Below, piece by piece: positions 1 to 8,766 of a stretch of 17,370 nucleotides of DNA; within the stretch, counting starts at the first letter, position 1; the number at the start of each line of letters is the position of its first letter. The stretch spans positions 1 to 17,370 of the forward strand of contig JACQVT010000030.1 in NCBI GenBank assembly GCA_016209665.1, in the 5' to 3' direction. The notes beneath the pieces were generated by a model. It was given only the letters and a program-made list of their open reading frames with translations, had not been told where the DNA came from and ran no database searches. The translations under genes were made by a program, and so were the position numbers. This DNA is from Planctomycetota bacterium (GTDB lineage: Bacteria > Planctomycetota > Phycisphaerae > UBA1845 > PWPN01).

Positions 1-21
1 CCATTCTCCATTCTCCATTCC
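1..21. repeat. Heptameric tandem repeat at the window edge
   Basis: Three units of a 7-bp repeat are visible: CCATTCT, CCATTCT, CCATTCC. The array may continue to the left of the window. A reverse-complement unit (GGAGAATGG-like) lies near the start of the NagA-like gene around 3470. The rest of the 236 bases before the first gene shows no convincing gene or promoter. Confidence 0.6.
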
Positions 22-236
22 AGACGCATTCTGGCCAAGCCGGTTTCCGCAGAGCGGCCTCCATCCTAGCCGGTCGGGGCCGCGGATGATAGCATTGGCA
101 ATGGCGTCTCCTTTCATACTGGCAACCGGTGCGCGACGGCCAGTTTGCCCGAGCCGGCCGCCCGTAGGAGGAAGGACCGCCGCACCTGCGGCCACTCATC
201 CCGATTGGCCGGGTGTTCGACCCGGAGCGCTCGACC

Positions 237-1946
237 ATGAGGATCATGGCGACGGGAGTCCTCGGCGGCCCCGATTACTTCATTCTGGCCGCTTACTTCG
301 TCCTGATGGTGGCCATCGGGGCCTACTTCTACCGCTTCATGCGCGGGATGAAGGACTATTTCAGCGGCGGCAACCGCGTCCCCTGGTGGCTGAGCGGCAT
401 CTCGTTCTACATGACCAGCTTCAGCGCCTTCGCCTTCATTTTCTACTCGTCGCTGGCCTACAAGTACGGCTGGGTGGGTGTCACCCTGTTCTGGATGATG
501 GTGCCCGCAACGATGGTCAGCGTGATCTTCTTTGCGACCCGCTGGCGCCGGGCCCGCATCGACAGCCCGGTCGAGTTCCTGGAACTCCGCTACAGCGCCG
601 GCGTGCGGCAGTTGTTCGCGTGGCACGGGATTCCCGTCCGCGTCATCGACGACTCGCTCAAGCTGATCGCCACCGGCACCTTCCTGTCGGTCGGGCTGGG
701 GATGGAGATGAAGACGAGCATGCTGGCGGCCGGCCTCATCATGCTCTCGTACACGCTGATGGGCGGACTGTGGGCGGTGGCGGTGACCGATTTCGTGCAG
801 TTCATCGTGCTGACCCTGGCCATCGCGGTCGTCCTTCCGCTGTCGATCGCCGAGGCGGGCGGTTTCGTCGCGATCCTGCGGAATTCGCCGGAGGGCTTCT
901 TTCATCTCACCGCGCCCCAGTTCAGTTGGTTCTACATCTGCACGCAGGTCATCGTGGCGTCGTTGTGTTACAGCGCCCTGCACTGGCAGCTCGTGCAGCG
1001 GTACTATTGCGTGCCCACGGAGCGCGACGCCCTCAAGGTCGGATGGCTGGTCGTGATCCTGAACGTCATCGGGCCGCCGGTCATGTTCTTTCCGGCCATG
1101 GCCGCCCGACACTTCCTGGGCGGGCTTTCCGACGAGGCGCAGGTATACCCCTTGCTGTGTGCTCGGCTGCTGCCGCCGGGCATGTTGGGCCTCATGATCG
1201 CCGCGATGTTCTCCGCGACCATGTCCACGCTGAGCAGCGACTACAACGTCTGTGCCAACGTGTTGACGAGCGACGTCTACCGGCGGCTCGTTCGCCCGGC
1301 CGCGTCGCAGCGGGAGCTGGTGCTGGTGGGCAGGCTCGCCACGCTGCTGGTCGGCGTGCTCTCGATCGGCCTGGCCCTGCTGCTGGCCGGGAGCAGCGGG
1401 GAACGTCAGTTCCGCAACATGGTGACGCTGTTCAGCGCCACGGCCGCTCCGGTGGCGATTCCCATGCTCGTCGGCCTGACCTGGAAACGGGCGACCACCG
1501 CGGGCGTCCTGGCCGGGTTTCTTATCGGCACCGCGACCGGACTCACGATGTTCTGGCGTCTGCCCGACGAGATGGCCTTCTTCGGCGCCATCGTGCGCAG
1601 GGAGAACCTGATCACGATCGGCACCTGCATCGGCACCGTGGCCCCGATCCTGTTGGCCAGTTGGGCTCGGGGCATGGGCGATCGCGAGCGGGCACGCGCG
1701 GAGGCGTTTCACCGGCGGCTGGCGACGCCCCTCGGCGAACTCGACGAGGACCGGACCGCCACGCCAACCGCGGCCCGGCAGGCCCTCTCCCCGTTTCGCG
1801 TCGTGGGCGTGTGTATCGCCTTCATCGGTGTGGTTATGCTGGCGGTGCAGCCTTGGATCGTGGGGCGGCCGTCGGCTACCTTGAGCTTGGCGATGAGCGG
1901 CAGCCTCCTCGTAGTGGGGGCGTTGATGGCGATACGGAAGAAGTGA
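237..1946 (+). CDS. Sodium:solute symporter (SSS family)
   Basis: An inner-membrane transporter of the SSS family (LeuT fold), which couples uptake of a small organic solute, often a sugar or acid, to sodium entry. The 569-residue protein is a series of hydrophobic segments starting at DYFILAAYFVLMVAIGAYF. The family signature GGLWAVAVTDFVQF lies at residues 176-189, and the second typical segment FSATMSTLSSDYN begins near residue 325. The length fits the family. I chose ATG 237 because GGAG at 224-227 sits 9 nt upstream; a GTG at 213 and an ATG at 246 are in-frame alternatives. The substrate cannot be read from the sequence. The downstream aminotransferase and NagA-like deacetylase hint at an amino sugar or related compound, but that is only context. 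Confidence 0.93.
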   Translation: MRIMATGVLGGPDYFILAAYFVLMVAIGAYFYRFMRGMKDYFSGGNRVPWWLSGISFYMTSFSAFAFIFYSSLAYKYGWVGVTLFWMMVPATMVSVIFFATRWRRARIDSPVEFLELRYSAGVRQLFAWHGIPVRVIDDSLKLIATGTFLSVGLGMEMKTSMLAAGLIMLSYTLMGGLWAVAVTDFVQFIVLTLAIAVVLPLSIAEAGGFVAILRNSPEGFFHLTAPQFSWFYICTQVIVASLCYSALHWQLVQRYYCVPTERDALKVGWLVVILNVIGPPVMFFPAMAARHFLGGLSDEAQVYPLLCARLLPPGMLGLMIAAMFSATMSTLSSDYNVCANVLTSDVYRRLVRPAASQRELVLVGRLATLLVGVLSIGLALLLAGSSGERQFRNMVTLFSATAAPVAIPMLVGLTWKRATTAGVLAGFLIGTATGLTMFWRLPDEMAFFGAIVRRENLITIGTCIGTVAPILLASWARGMGDRERARAEAFHRRLATPLGELDEDRTATPTAARQALSPFRVVGVCIAFIGVVMLAVQPWIVGRPSATLSLAMSGSLLVVGALMAIRKK

Positions 1947-2010
1947 GACCGGAGGAGTACCGCCGCGAGAAGTGAGACCGGAGTACCGTGAGATTTTCTC
2001 ACTTCTCACT
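1941..2010. repeat. Direct and inverted repeat after the symporter gene
   Basis: The segment AAGTGAGACCGGAG is present twice (1941-1962 and 1970-1988; the first copy also has an extra GAG and overlaps the symporter stop codon). AGAAGTGAGA at 1968-1977 is the exact reverse complement of TCTCACTTCT at 1997-2006, so a 10-bp stem with a 19-nt loop can form. The right arm has a 7-bp rhythm (CTCACTT CTCACT), like the other heptamer arrays in this window. The hairpin could stop transcription or protect the mRNA end, but it has no U-tract. Confidence 0.55.
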
Positions 2011-2100
2011 GCCAAGCAGGCCGCACGCGAAGCGGCCTCAAGGCCCGGTCGGCTGCGGTGAGGACCGAGACTCTGGGGACTTTCAGGAGCGCATGAAGCC

Positions 2101-3402
2101 ATGAGCAAGCTCGCATTGTTCGGTGGAAGCAAGGCCGTGAACCGTCCGCTCCCCCCTTGGCCGGTCCACGATGAGCAGGACGCCGAGGGACTGATGCAGG
2201 TTCTGCGGAGCGGAAAGTGGTGGTTGTACGCCTACGGAGGCGGGCCGAGGCCGGACGGGACGATGAGCGACGACGTGTCGCAGGTCGAACGATTCGAGAG
2301 GGAGTTCGCCGCCGCCCACTTCGTCAAGCACTGTCACGCGGTGACCAGCGGGACCTGCGCGCTGGAAATCGCGCTCAAGGCGATGTCCGTCGGCCCCGGG
2401 GCCGAGGTGATCACCACGGGTTACACGTTCATCGCCAGCTCGTCGGCGATCCTGAGCCGCTGCGCGCTGCCGGTGTACGTGGACATCGACGCCGACACCT
2501 ATAACATCGACCCCGCCCGCATCGAGGAGGCCATCACGTCCCGGACGCGGGCGATCGAGGTGGTTCACCTGGGGGGGGAAATCTGCGACATGGATGCCAT
2601 CCTGGGCATCGCCCGCCGGCACGGCCTGGCGGTCATCGAGGATGCCGCGCAGGCCACGGGTTCCATCCTCGAGGGGAACCGGGCCGCGGGCGGCATCGGC
2701 GACGTGGGCACCTACAGTTTCCAGGCCTCCAAGGTGGTGACGGCGGGCGAGGGCGGAGCCTGCGCCACCCAGGACGACCCGATCGCCGAACTCATCTGGT
2801 CCTACCGCAACTGCGGACGCTCCAAGACGGGCGTGTGGTACGAGCACCACCGATTCGGCCACAACAACCGGCTCAGCGAGTTTCAGGGCGTCATCCTTCG
2901 TGGACAACTGCGCCGCCTCACCGAGCAGTGCCGCACGCGGGAACACAACTACCGCCTGTTCCTGCGCAAGCTCGCGGGCATCCCGGGCATCACCGGCCGC
3001 AAACTCCGGCCTGATTCCGTGCAGCGCTGCCTCTCCGTGATCATCCTCACCTTCACGGGCGAGGGCTGGGACGGCATTCACCGCGACGCGGTGCTCGAGG
3101 CCCTCCAGGCCGAGGGCGTGCCGGCGACGTTGGGTTACGGCTGGGCGAACTATCGGAACCCGGCCTTTCTGGAGATGCCGCAGCGCTTGGGCCGCGAGGC
3201 CTTCGCCTTTGGCGTGGACCGGTTCCCCGACTGGCAACGGTACGTCGAACGCTGTCCGGCCACCGAGCGGGCGTGCAGCCACCGTGCGATCTTCATGCCG
3301 CACGCCCTGATGCTCGGCAGCGAGGCCGACATCCAGATGCTCGCGGACGCGTTCGCGAAGGTCTACGAGTGCCGATCCGAGTTGGCTCGACTCGACGGCT
3401 AG
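2101..3402 (+). CDS. DegT/DnrJ/EryC1/StrS family PLP-dependent aminotransferase
   Basis: A fold-type I PLP enzyme of the sugar aminotransferase family, which usually transfers an amino group to a keto sugar. The 433-residue protein has the expected order of motifs: SGTCALEIAL (phosphate-binding region, about residues 83-92), VIEDAAQATGS with the PLP-binding Asp at 181 and Gln at 184, SFQASKVVTAGEGG with the Schiff-base Lys at 211, and HNNRLSEFQGVI with the conserved Asn-Arg-Glu-Phe-Gln pattern. It appears complete and active. AGGAG at 2085-2089 is 11 nt before ATG 2101. A three-codon ORF (ATG AAG CCA TGA, 2093-2104) overlaps the start by ATGA. The substrate is unknown. Membership of a cluster with the NagA-like gene 73 bp downstream points to amino-sugar metabolism rather than to antibiotic synthesis. 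Confidence 0.92.
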   Translation: MSKLALFGGSKAVNRPLPPWPVHDEQDAEGLMQVLRSGKWWLYAYGGGPRPDGTMSDDVSQVERFEREFAAAHFVKHCHAVTSGTCALEIALKAMSVGPGAEVITTGYTFIASSSAILSRCALPVYVDIDADTYNIDPARIEEAITSRTRAIEVVHLGGEICDMDAILGIARRHGLAVIEDAAQATGSILEGNRAAGGIGDVGTYSFQASKVVTAGEGGACATQDDPIAELIWSYRNCGRSKTGVWYEHHRFGHNNRLSEFQGVILRGQLRRLTEQCRTREHNYRLFLRKLAGIPGITGRKLRPDSVQRCLSVIILTFTGEGWDGIHRDAVLEALQAEGVPATLGYGWANYRNPAFLEMPQRLGREAFAFGVDRFPDWQRYVERCPATERACSHRAIFMPHALMLGSEADIQMLADAFAKVYECRSELARLDG

Positions 3403-3404
3403 TT

Positions 3405-3432
3405 AGTGGTCAGTTGTCAGTGGTCAGTTGTG
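3405..3432. repeat. Heptameric tandem repeat (AGTGGTC/AGTTGTC)
   Basis: Four 7-bp units follow each other: AGTGGTC, AGTTGTC, AGTGGTC, AGTTGTG, so the array also has a 14-bp higher-order period. It begins two bases after the stop codon of the aminotransferase gene. Confidence 0.75.
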
Positions 3433-3447
3433 AAGACAGACGACCAC

Positions 3448-3468
3448 GGGCAACTGGCAACGGGCAAC
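3448..3468. repeat. Heptameric tandem repeat (GGGCAAC/TGGCAAC)
   Basis: Three 7-bp units: GGGCAAC, TGGCAAC, GGGCAAC. The array is followed at once by GGAGAGA and the start codon of the NagA-like gene, so this repeat forms its leader. The unit differs from the array 16 bp upstream but has the same period. Confidence 0.7.
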
Positions 3469-3475
3469 GGAGAGA

Positions 3476-4684
3476 ATGGAGGCACAGGGTCGATCATCAG
3501 CACCTCAGGCCGAATCCATCCGGCTGGCCGGTCGCTTGTTCCCGGATGGCCGGCCGGTCCGCGTCACCGTCATCGAAGGCACCATCCGGGAGGTCGAGCC
3601 GGTCGATTCGCTTGCAGAACCCGACGGGACACAACGTTGGATCGTGCCGGGATTCTTCGATCTCCAGGTGAACGGCTTTGCCGGGCGAAGCTTCGCCAAC
3701 CCCAATCTCCGCGTCGAGGATGTCGAGTCCATCGCACGGGCGATGCTGTCGACCGGGGTGACGCGGCTGCTTCCCACCGTGGTCACGGCGGACCTCGACG
3801 TTCTAGGCCGCCAGTTGGCCGTCATCGCCCAGGCGATGGAGGAGCTGCCCCTGGTGGCCGCCATGTGTCCGGGGATCCACGTCGAGGGACCATTCATCAG
3901 CCCCGAGGATGGTCCACGCGGGGCACACCGGCGCCAATACGTGCGGGACCCGAGCATCGCGGATTACGAACGTCTGTGGGCGAGCAGCCGGGGTCGAATC
4001 GCCATCCTGACCCTCGCCCCCGAACGTCCCGGCGGAATCGAGCTGATCCGGCACGTCACGGCCCGGGGCGTGGTGGCGGCTCTCGGCCATCATCGCGCGG
4101 ACAGCGACGCGCTCGAGCAGGCCATCGCCGCCGGCGCCCGAATCAGCACCCACCTGGGCAACGGGACCGACGCCGTGCTCCCCCGTCTTGCCGGCAACTA
4201 CATCTGGGATCAACTTGGCGACGACCGGCTCTGGGCGAGCTTCATCGCAGACGGGCACCACCTGCCGCCGGCGACGCTGCGCTGCATGATCCGGGCCAAG
4301 TGTCCCTCGCGGAGCATCCTGGTGACCGATGCCACCGAACTGGCGGGCATGCTGCCGGGCCGATACCGCCACAACGAATTCGAGGTCGAGTTGACCGCCG
4401 ACGGTAAGATCGTGATCCCGGACACGTCCTACCTGGCCGGATCGGCGGCGACCATGCCGTCGCTGATCGGGCGGACCGTCGCGGATGCCGGCCTGTCCTT
4501 CGTCGAAGCGGTCAGGCTGGCCACGCTCCAGCCGGCGGCCCTTCTCGAGGGCGGCTCGGTCCGCTGGTCGTGCCGGCCGGGAGAGCCCGCCAATCTGGTG
4601 GAACTTATCTGGCGGCCCCCCGACGCATCGGTGACGCTCCTCCGCGCCGTCATTGGCCCGTTCAGCCATTGGTCGCCGGCGTAA
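3476..4684 (+). CDS. nagA: N-acetylglucosamine-6-phosphate deacetylase-like amidohydrolase
   Basis: A cytoplasmic amidohydrolase of the NagA family, which removes acetate from N-acetylglucosamine 6-phosphate. In the 402-residue protein, VPGFFDLQVNGFAG (about residues 57-70) matches the family's PGFIDxxxNG motif. Likely metal ligands are Glu137 in HVEGPF, His205 in GHH and His226 in STHLGNG; the 21-residue gap between the two His equals that of E. coli NagA. The catalytic Asp is probably Asp285 in VTDA. LAGSA near the C-terminus is also typical. The usual THLFNAM is changed to THLGNGTD, so the subgroup and exact substrate may differ. ATG 3476 has GGAG only 3 nt upstream, within heptamer-derived sequence, so the start is not certain. 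The gene follows the aminotransferase on the same strand. Confidence 0.82.
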   Translation: MEAQGRSSAPQAESIRLAGRLFPDGRPVRVTVIEGTIREVEPVDSLAEPDGTQRWIVPGFFDLQVNGFAGRSFANPNLRVEDVESIARAMLSTGVTRLLPTVVTADLDVLGRQLAVIAQAMEELPLVAAMCPGIHVEGPFISPEDGPRGAHRRQYVRDPSIADYERLWASSRGRIAILTLAPERPGGIELIRHVTARGVVAALGHHRADSDALEQAIAAGARISTHLGNGTDAVLPRLAGNYIWDQLGDDRLWASFIADGHHLPPATLRCMIRAKCPSRSILVTDATELAGMLPGRYRHNEFEVELTADGKIVIPDTSYLAGSAATMPSLIGRTVADAGLSFVEAVRLATLQPAALLEGGSVRWSCRPGEPANLVELIWRPPDASVTLLRAVIGPFSHWSPA

Positions 4685-4698
4685 CGGCCGGGGAACGC

Positions 4699-4727
4699 TG
4701 GAAAGCGGCGGCTGTACGCGGTATTCT
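4699..4727 (+). promoter_or_regulatory. Possible promoter of the oligopeptidase gene
   Basis: TGGAAA (4699-4704) and TATTCT (4722-4727) are 17 nt apart, each matching four of six bases of the sigma-70 consensus. The pair lies in the 100-bp gap ahead of the oligopeptidase start. The match is weak enough to occur by chance. Confidence 0.25.
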
Positions 4728-4784
4728 GCCGGCGCCGATTCGTGGGCACCAGCGCTTCCCCCAACCAACAGGAGATACGCGTCG

Positions 4785-6932
4785 ATGTGGCATCGATGGA
4801 CAACGACGATCGGAGTTCTGCTCGCGGTCGCGTGCAGCCACCCGGGTCGGGCGGCGGCCGCCGGCTCGCCGGCCCTGGTGTATCCCGAGACCAAGACGGT
4901 CGACGTGGTCGACGACTACCACGGCATCCAGGTGCCCGACCCGTACCGCTGGATGGAGGATCTTGACTCGGCCGACGTGAAGGACTGGGTCGAGGCCGAA
5001 AACCGGCTCACCTTCGGCTACCTGGAATCGATTCCCGCCCGGTCGGCCATCCGCGAGCGACTGACCGAGGTGCAGGACTTCGAGCGCTACGATGTCCCGA
5101 CCGTCAGCGGCGGGCGGCACTTCTTCACGCGGAATCGCGGCCTGCAGAACCAGTCCGTGCTTTACGTGGCCGACGGCCTTGACAGCGAACCGCGGGTCCT
5201 GCTCGACCCCAACACGCTCTCGGCGGACGGCACGGTGGCCCTGGCCGGCACCGCCGCCAGCGACGACGGCAAACTGCTGGTCTACGGCATCGCGCGGGCG
5301 GGCTCCGACTGGAACGAACTGTACGTCCGCAACGTCGATACCGGTGAGGATCTGGCCGACCGGATCCGATGGGTCAAGTTCTCCGGGATGTCCTGGAAGA
5401 TCGACGGCAGCGGCTTCTTCTACAGCCGCTACAACGAACCGAAGGACGGCAAACTCGAATCCAGCAACTACTACCAGAAGCTCTACTTCCACCGGCTGGG
5501 CACACTGCAGTCCGAGGATCGACTGATCTACGACCGCCCGGATCAAAAGGAGTGGATGTTCGACGGCGAGGTCACCGACGACGGCCGATACCTCATCATC
5601 CACGTCTCGCAGGGCACGGAAACGAAGAACCGCGTCTACTACCTCGACCTGAAGGACGAGGGCGGGCAGATTGTCCGCCTGCTGGACGACTTCGATGCCG
5701 AATACGTGTTCATCGGCAACGTCGGGCCGGTCTTCTGGTTCCGAACCGACCTGGACGCCCCGCGCAGCCGGGTGATCGCCATCGACACCCGTCAGCCCGA
5801 GAAGGCCAACTGGAAGGAGTTGATCCCGCATGCCCCCGAAACCCTCAAGTGGGTCAACGTCGTCGATGACATGTTCCTGGCGAGCTATCTCAAGGACGCC
5901 TGCTCGCAGGTGAAGGTTTTCAATCTTGCCGGTGGACTCGTGCGCGAGGTGGCCCTGCCCGGGATCGGCAACGCCTGGGGCTTCGAGGGCAAACGCACGG
6001 ATCGCGAGACCTTCTACGGTTACACCAGCTTCAGCGTCCCCACCACGATCTACCGCTACGTGGTGAAAACAGGCGAGAACGTCGTCTACAAGCAGCCGCG
6101 GGTCCGGTTCAACCCGGACGACTACGAGGCCCGTCAGGTGTTCTACATCAGCACGGACGGCACGCGGGTGCCGATGTTCATCACGCACCGCAAAGCACTC
6201 CGCCTCGACGGCAACGTCCCGACGCTGCTGTACGGCTACGGCGGCTTTGCCATCCCCAACGTGCCGGGCTTTTCGGTCGGCCACCTGGTGTGGATGGAGA
6301 TGGGCGGGGTCTACGCGGAGGCTTGTATTCGTGGGGGCGGCGAGTACGGCGAGGACTGGCACAACGCCGGCCGTCTCAAGCACAAGCAGAACTGCTTCGA
6401 CGACTTCGTCGCCGCGGCCGAGTGGCTGATCGCCAACCGTTACACCCGGCCCGGCAAGCTGGCCATCCAGGGCGGCAGCAACGGCGGCCTGCTGGTCGGC
6501 GCGTGCATCACGCAGCGGCCGGAGCTGTTCGGGGCGGCCCTGCCGATGGTCGGCGTTCACGACATGCTCCGCTTCTCGCAGTATACGATCGGCTGGGCCT
6601 GGACCGCCGAGTACGGCCGGCCGGACGACCCCGAGATGTTCCCGGTGCTCCGGGCCTACAGCCCTTTGCACAACGTCAAACCGGGAACGCACTACCCACC
6701 CACGCTGATCACGACCGCCGACCATGACGACCGGGTGGTGCCCTCGCACAGCTTCAAGTTCGCCGCCGCGTTGCAGCGGGCCCAGGGCGGTCCGGCGCCG
6801 ATCCTGATCCGCATCGAGACTCGGGCCGGCCACGGCCGCGGCAAACCGACCGGCAAGCGCATCGAGGAGGCCGCCGACCAGTTGGCGTTTCTCACCCGAG
6901 CACTCGATATGCCCGTGCCCGACACTCGTTGA
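4785..6932 (+). CDS. Prolyl oligopeptidase (S9A), exported
   Basis: A serine peptidase that cuts short peptides after proline. The 715-residue protein has an N-terminal segment with a hydrophobic stretch (TTTIGVLLAVACSHPGRAAAAG), the S9A N-terminal motif YHGIQVPDPYRWMED, a beta-propeller over roughly residues 70-430, and a C-terminal alpha/beta-hydrolase domain. The catalytic triad is visible: Ser565 in GGSNGG, Asp648 in HDDRVVP and His683 in RAGHG, with the substrate-binding Arg at 650. The leader suggests export to the periplasm; AVAC is a poor lipobox, so cleavage after the AAA run is more likely. I chose ATG 4785 because AGGAG (4770-4774) precedes it by 10 nt and the leader starts there; the frame is open back to 4653. 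Confidence 0.95.
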   Translation: MWHRWTTTIGVLLAVACSHPGRAAAAGSPALVYPETKTVDVVDDYHGIQVPDPYRWMEDLDSADVKDWVEAENRLTFGYLESIPARSAIRERLTEVQDFERYDVPTVSGGRHFFTRNRGLQNQSVLYVADGLDSEPRVLLDPNTLSADGTVALAGTAASDDGKLLVYGIARAGSDWNELYVRNVDTGEDLADRIRWVKFSGMSWKIDGSGFFYSRYNEPKDGKLESSNYYQKLYFHRLGTLQSEDRLIYDRPDQKEWMFDGEVTDDGRYLIIHVSQGTETKNRVYYLDLKDEGGQIVRLLDDFDAEYVFIGNVGPVFWFRTDLDAPRSRVIAIDTRQPEKANWKELIPHAPETLKWVNVVDDMFLASYLKDACSQVKVFNLAGGLVREVALPGIGNAWGFEGKRTDRETFYGYTSFSVPTTIYRYVVKTGENVVYKQPRVRFNPDDYEARQVFYISTDGTRVPMFITHRKALRLDGNVPTLLYGYGGFAIPNVPGFSVGHLVWMEMGGVYAEACIRGGGEYGEDWHNAGRLKHKQNCFDDFVAAAEWLIANRYTRPGKLAIQGGSNGGLLVGACITQRPELFGAALPMVGVHDMLRFSQYTIGWAWTAEYGRPDDPEMFPVLRAYSPLHNVKPGTHYPPTLITTADHDDRVVPSHSFKFAAALQRAQGGPAPILIRIETRAGHGRGKPTGKRIEEAADQLAFLTRALDMPVPDTR

Positions 6933-6955
6933 GGATACCTGCCGGAGGTCGTGTG

Positions 6956-6977
6956 GGACCGGCTTGGAAGCCGGTCC
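6956..6977. repeat. Perfect palindromic hairpin between two genes
   Basis: GGACCGGCTT and AAGCCGGTCC form a perfect 10-bp inverted repeat around GG. There is no U-tract, so it is not a standard terminator. It lies between the oligopeptidase stop and the carboxypeptidase start and looks like one of the dispersed palindromes of this genome. Confidence 0.65.
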
Positions 6978-7001
6978 GTGGTCAGGATCTTGGGAGGCAC
7001 A

Positions 7002-8582
7002 GTGAGGAGAACCACATTGCGACTACAGCCGAGCGCACTGATCGTCGCGATTCTGGCGGCGGGGTTGGCCGGTTGCGATGCCTCACGACCGGACCGCGTG
7101 ACTCAGGCCACCTCCGCAACTGCGCCCGCCGCGGCATCACCGGCCGTTGAGCAGTTCAAGACGGACCTGGACGCCCTGTTCGACCAGCCGAAGTACGCCT
7201 CTGCTTACTGGGGAGTGCGGATCGAGCGGGCCAACGGCGAGGTGCTCTACGACCGACTGGGCCACAAGCTGTTCACGCCCGCGTCGAACATGAAGGTCTT
7301 CACGACGGCCGCCGCCCTTGAACTGCTGGGACCCGACTTCACCTACGAGACCCGTCTGGAGGCGGTCGGCACGATCGCGGCGGACGGAACACTCGAGGGC
7401 GACCTCGTGATCGTGGGATCGGGCGACCCATCGCTGGGCGCCTGGCACCCCGACCACGAGCGTAACAGTCGGCAGGTCCTGGAGGATTGGACGGCCAAGA
7501 TCAAGGCGGCGGGCATTCGTAGAGTCACCGGCGACATCATCGGCGATGGGCGCTGCTTCACCAGCGAGTCCTACTGCCAAGAGTGGAATTACGGCGACCT
7601 GCACTTCTGGTACGCGGCCGGCCCCAGCGGTCTGGCCATCGAGGAGAACGGCTACCGGGTGGTCATTCGGCCTGGCTCGAAGGCGGGCGATCCGGCCGCG
7701 ATCGGTGTGACGCCCAAGACGTCCTACCTCACAATCATTAATGACACCAGGACCGTCGAGGCCGGCGGCCCCAGCAACGCCGACAGCGTACCCCACGACA
7801 CGCAGGGCAGCACCCGTCGTTTCGCCGGCACCATCGCCCTCGACAAGGACCGGATCAATGAGCGAGGCTCGGTGTGGGACGGCGCCCGCTATGCGGCCCA
7901 CCTGCTTGCCGAAGAGCTGGATCGTCAGGGCATCCAGGTGCAGGGCCGGCCGATCAACGTCCGCGCATTGTCCGACCCGGAGCGCATCGACAAGGGCGAC
8001 CCCGCCCGCCGCAGAGTGCTGGCCACCACGGTCTCGCCGCCCCTCAAGGAACTCATCAAGGTGGTTAACAAAGTCAGCCACAACTTCTTCGCCGATCAGA
8101 TCGTGCGCACGCTGGGCCTTCGCAGGCTGGGCACGGGGGATTTCCAGAGCGGAGCCAAGGCGGTCAGGGTGTGGCTCAAGGACATCCGGGCCCCGCAGGC
8201 GGAGACGTTCCGGATGCGCGACGGCTCCGGGCTCGCCCGCGACAACCTCGTTCAGCCGAGGCAGGCGTGCCATGTCCTGCGCTACATGAAACAATCCCCC
8301 AAAGGCGGGGCCGCCTTCATCGAGTCCCTGCCCGTCGGCGGCTTGGATGGCACGCTGGGCGAACGACTCGCCGAGCCGGCTACCAAAGGCAACGTGAGGG
8401 CCAAGACCGGCTATATCTCGCACGTACGGTGCCTGTCCGGGTATGTCACCGACGCGGATGGAAACACGCTGGTCTTCTCGATGATGTGCAATCAGTATAC
8501 AGTGCCGACCTCCGAGGTGAACGCCACGCAGGACGCCGCCTGCAAACTATTGGCGACCTTCAGCGAGAAAGCCGGCAAATGA
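7002..8582 (+). CDS. dacB: D-alanyl-D-alanine carboxypeptidase/endopeptidase (PBP4 family, S13), lipoprotein
   Basis: A penicillin-binding protein that trims or cuts peptidoglycan peptides in the periplasm. The three active-site motifs of the family are present: SNMK with nucleophile Ser95 and Lys98, SHN at residues 359-361, and KTG starting at Lys468. The segment [16 protein letters not shown] between the last two is typical of S13 enzymes. The N-terminus has a signal peptide ending in the lipobox LAGC (Cys25), so the 526-residue protein is probably membrane-anchored. Two starts compete: GTG 7002 after GGGAGG (4-nt spacing) and TTG 7017 after AGGAG (7-nt spacing); both keep the signal peptide. 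The gene follows the oligopeptidase by 69 bp. Confidence 0.92.
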   Translation: MRRTTLRLQPSALIVAILAAGLAGCDASRPDRVTQATSATAPAAASPAVEQFKTDLDALFDQPKYASAYWGVRIERANGEVLYDRLGHKLFTPASNMKVFTTAAALELLGPDFTYETRLEAVGTIAADGTLEGDLVIVGSGDPSLGAWHPDHERNSRQVLEDWTAKIKAAGIRRVTGDIIGDGRCFTSESYCQEWNYGDLHFWYAAGPSGLAIEENGYRVVIRPGSKAGDPAAIGVTPKTSYLTIINDTRTVEAGGPSNADSVPHDTQGSTRRFAGTIALDKDRINERGSVWDGARYAAHLLAEELDRQGIQVQGRPINVRALSDPERIDKGDPARRRVLATTVSPPLKELIKVVNKVSHNFFADQIVRTLGLRRLGTGDFQSGAKAVRVWLKDIRAPQAETFRMRDGSGLARDNLVQPRQACHVLRYMKQSPKGGAAFIESLPVGGLDGTLGERLAEPATKGNVRAKTGYISHVRCLSGYVTDADGNTLVFSMMCNQYTVPTSEVNATQDAACKLLATFSEKAGK

Positions 8583-8644
8583 GTCGCAGGCCATCTCGGT
8601 GAACGTGGCGAGACAATCTGGCGGCTTGTCACAGCCGGTGCTTC

Positions 8645-8721
8645 GGGTGGCATGGGTCGGTACCCCGACCCGTGACGTTTGCGGCGGGCGCCACGGGCCT
8701 GAGTACAGGCCGATGCCACCC
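8645..8721. repeat. Intergenic multi-hairpin (cloverleaf-like) element
   Basis: An outer stem GGGTGGCAT (8645-8653) with ATGCCACCC (8713-8721) encloses a hairpin GGGTCGG/CCGACCC (8654-8671, loop TACC), a small GGCG/CGCC hairpin (8683-8692), and a hairpin GGCCTG/CAGGCC (8696-8711, loop AGTA). The outer stem and two larger hairpins are perfect. It fills much of the gap upstream of the sulfatase gene and could act as DNA cruciform or RNA leader structure. Confidence 0.6.
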
Positions 8722-8766
8722 CGCAGATTCAGATGTGTTGAGGCGACGGAAGGAGGCCAAACAGCC

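Noticed and set aside
114..2132. Long minus-strand open frame opposite the symporter
   Set aside because: It overlaps a clear SSS symporter gene, has low-complexity Arg/His/Gln-rich translation and no membrane or enzyme motifs.
4662..6833. Long minus-strand open frame (over 700 codons)
   Set aside because: It is the antisense shadow of the prolyl oligopeptidase gene, caused by high GC at codon position 3; its translation is rich in Arg, Val and His and has no recognisable domain.
8645..8721. Cloverleaf-like fold of about tRNA length
   Set aside because: There is no T-loop sequence, no D-loop pattern and no usable anticodon arm, and the outer stem is 9 bp; it is treated as a repeat element, not a tRNA.
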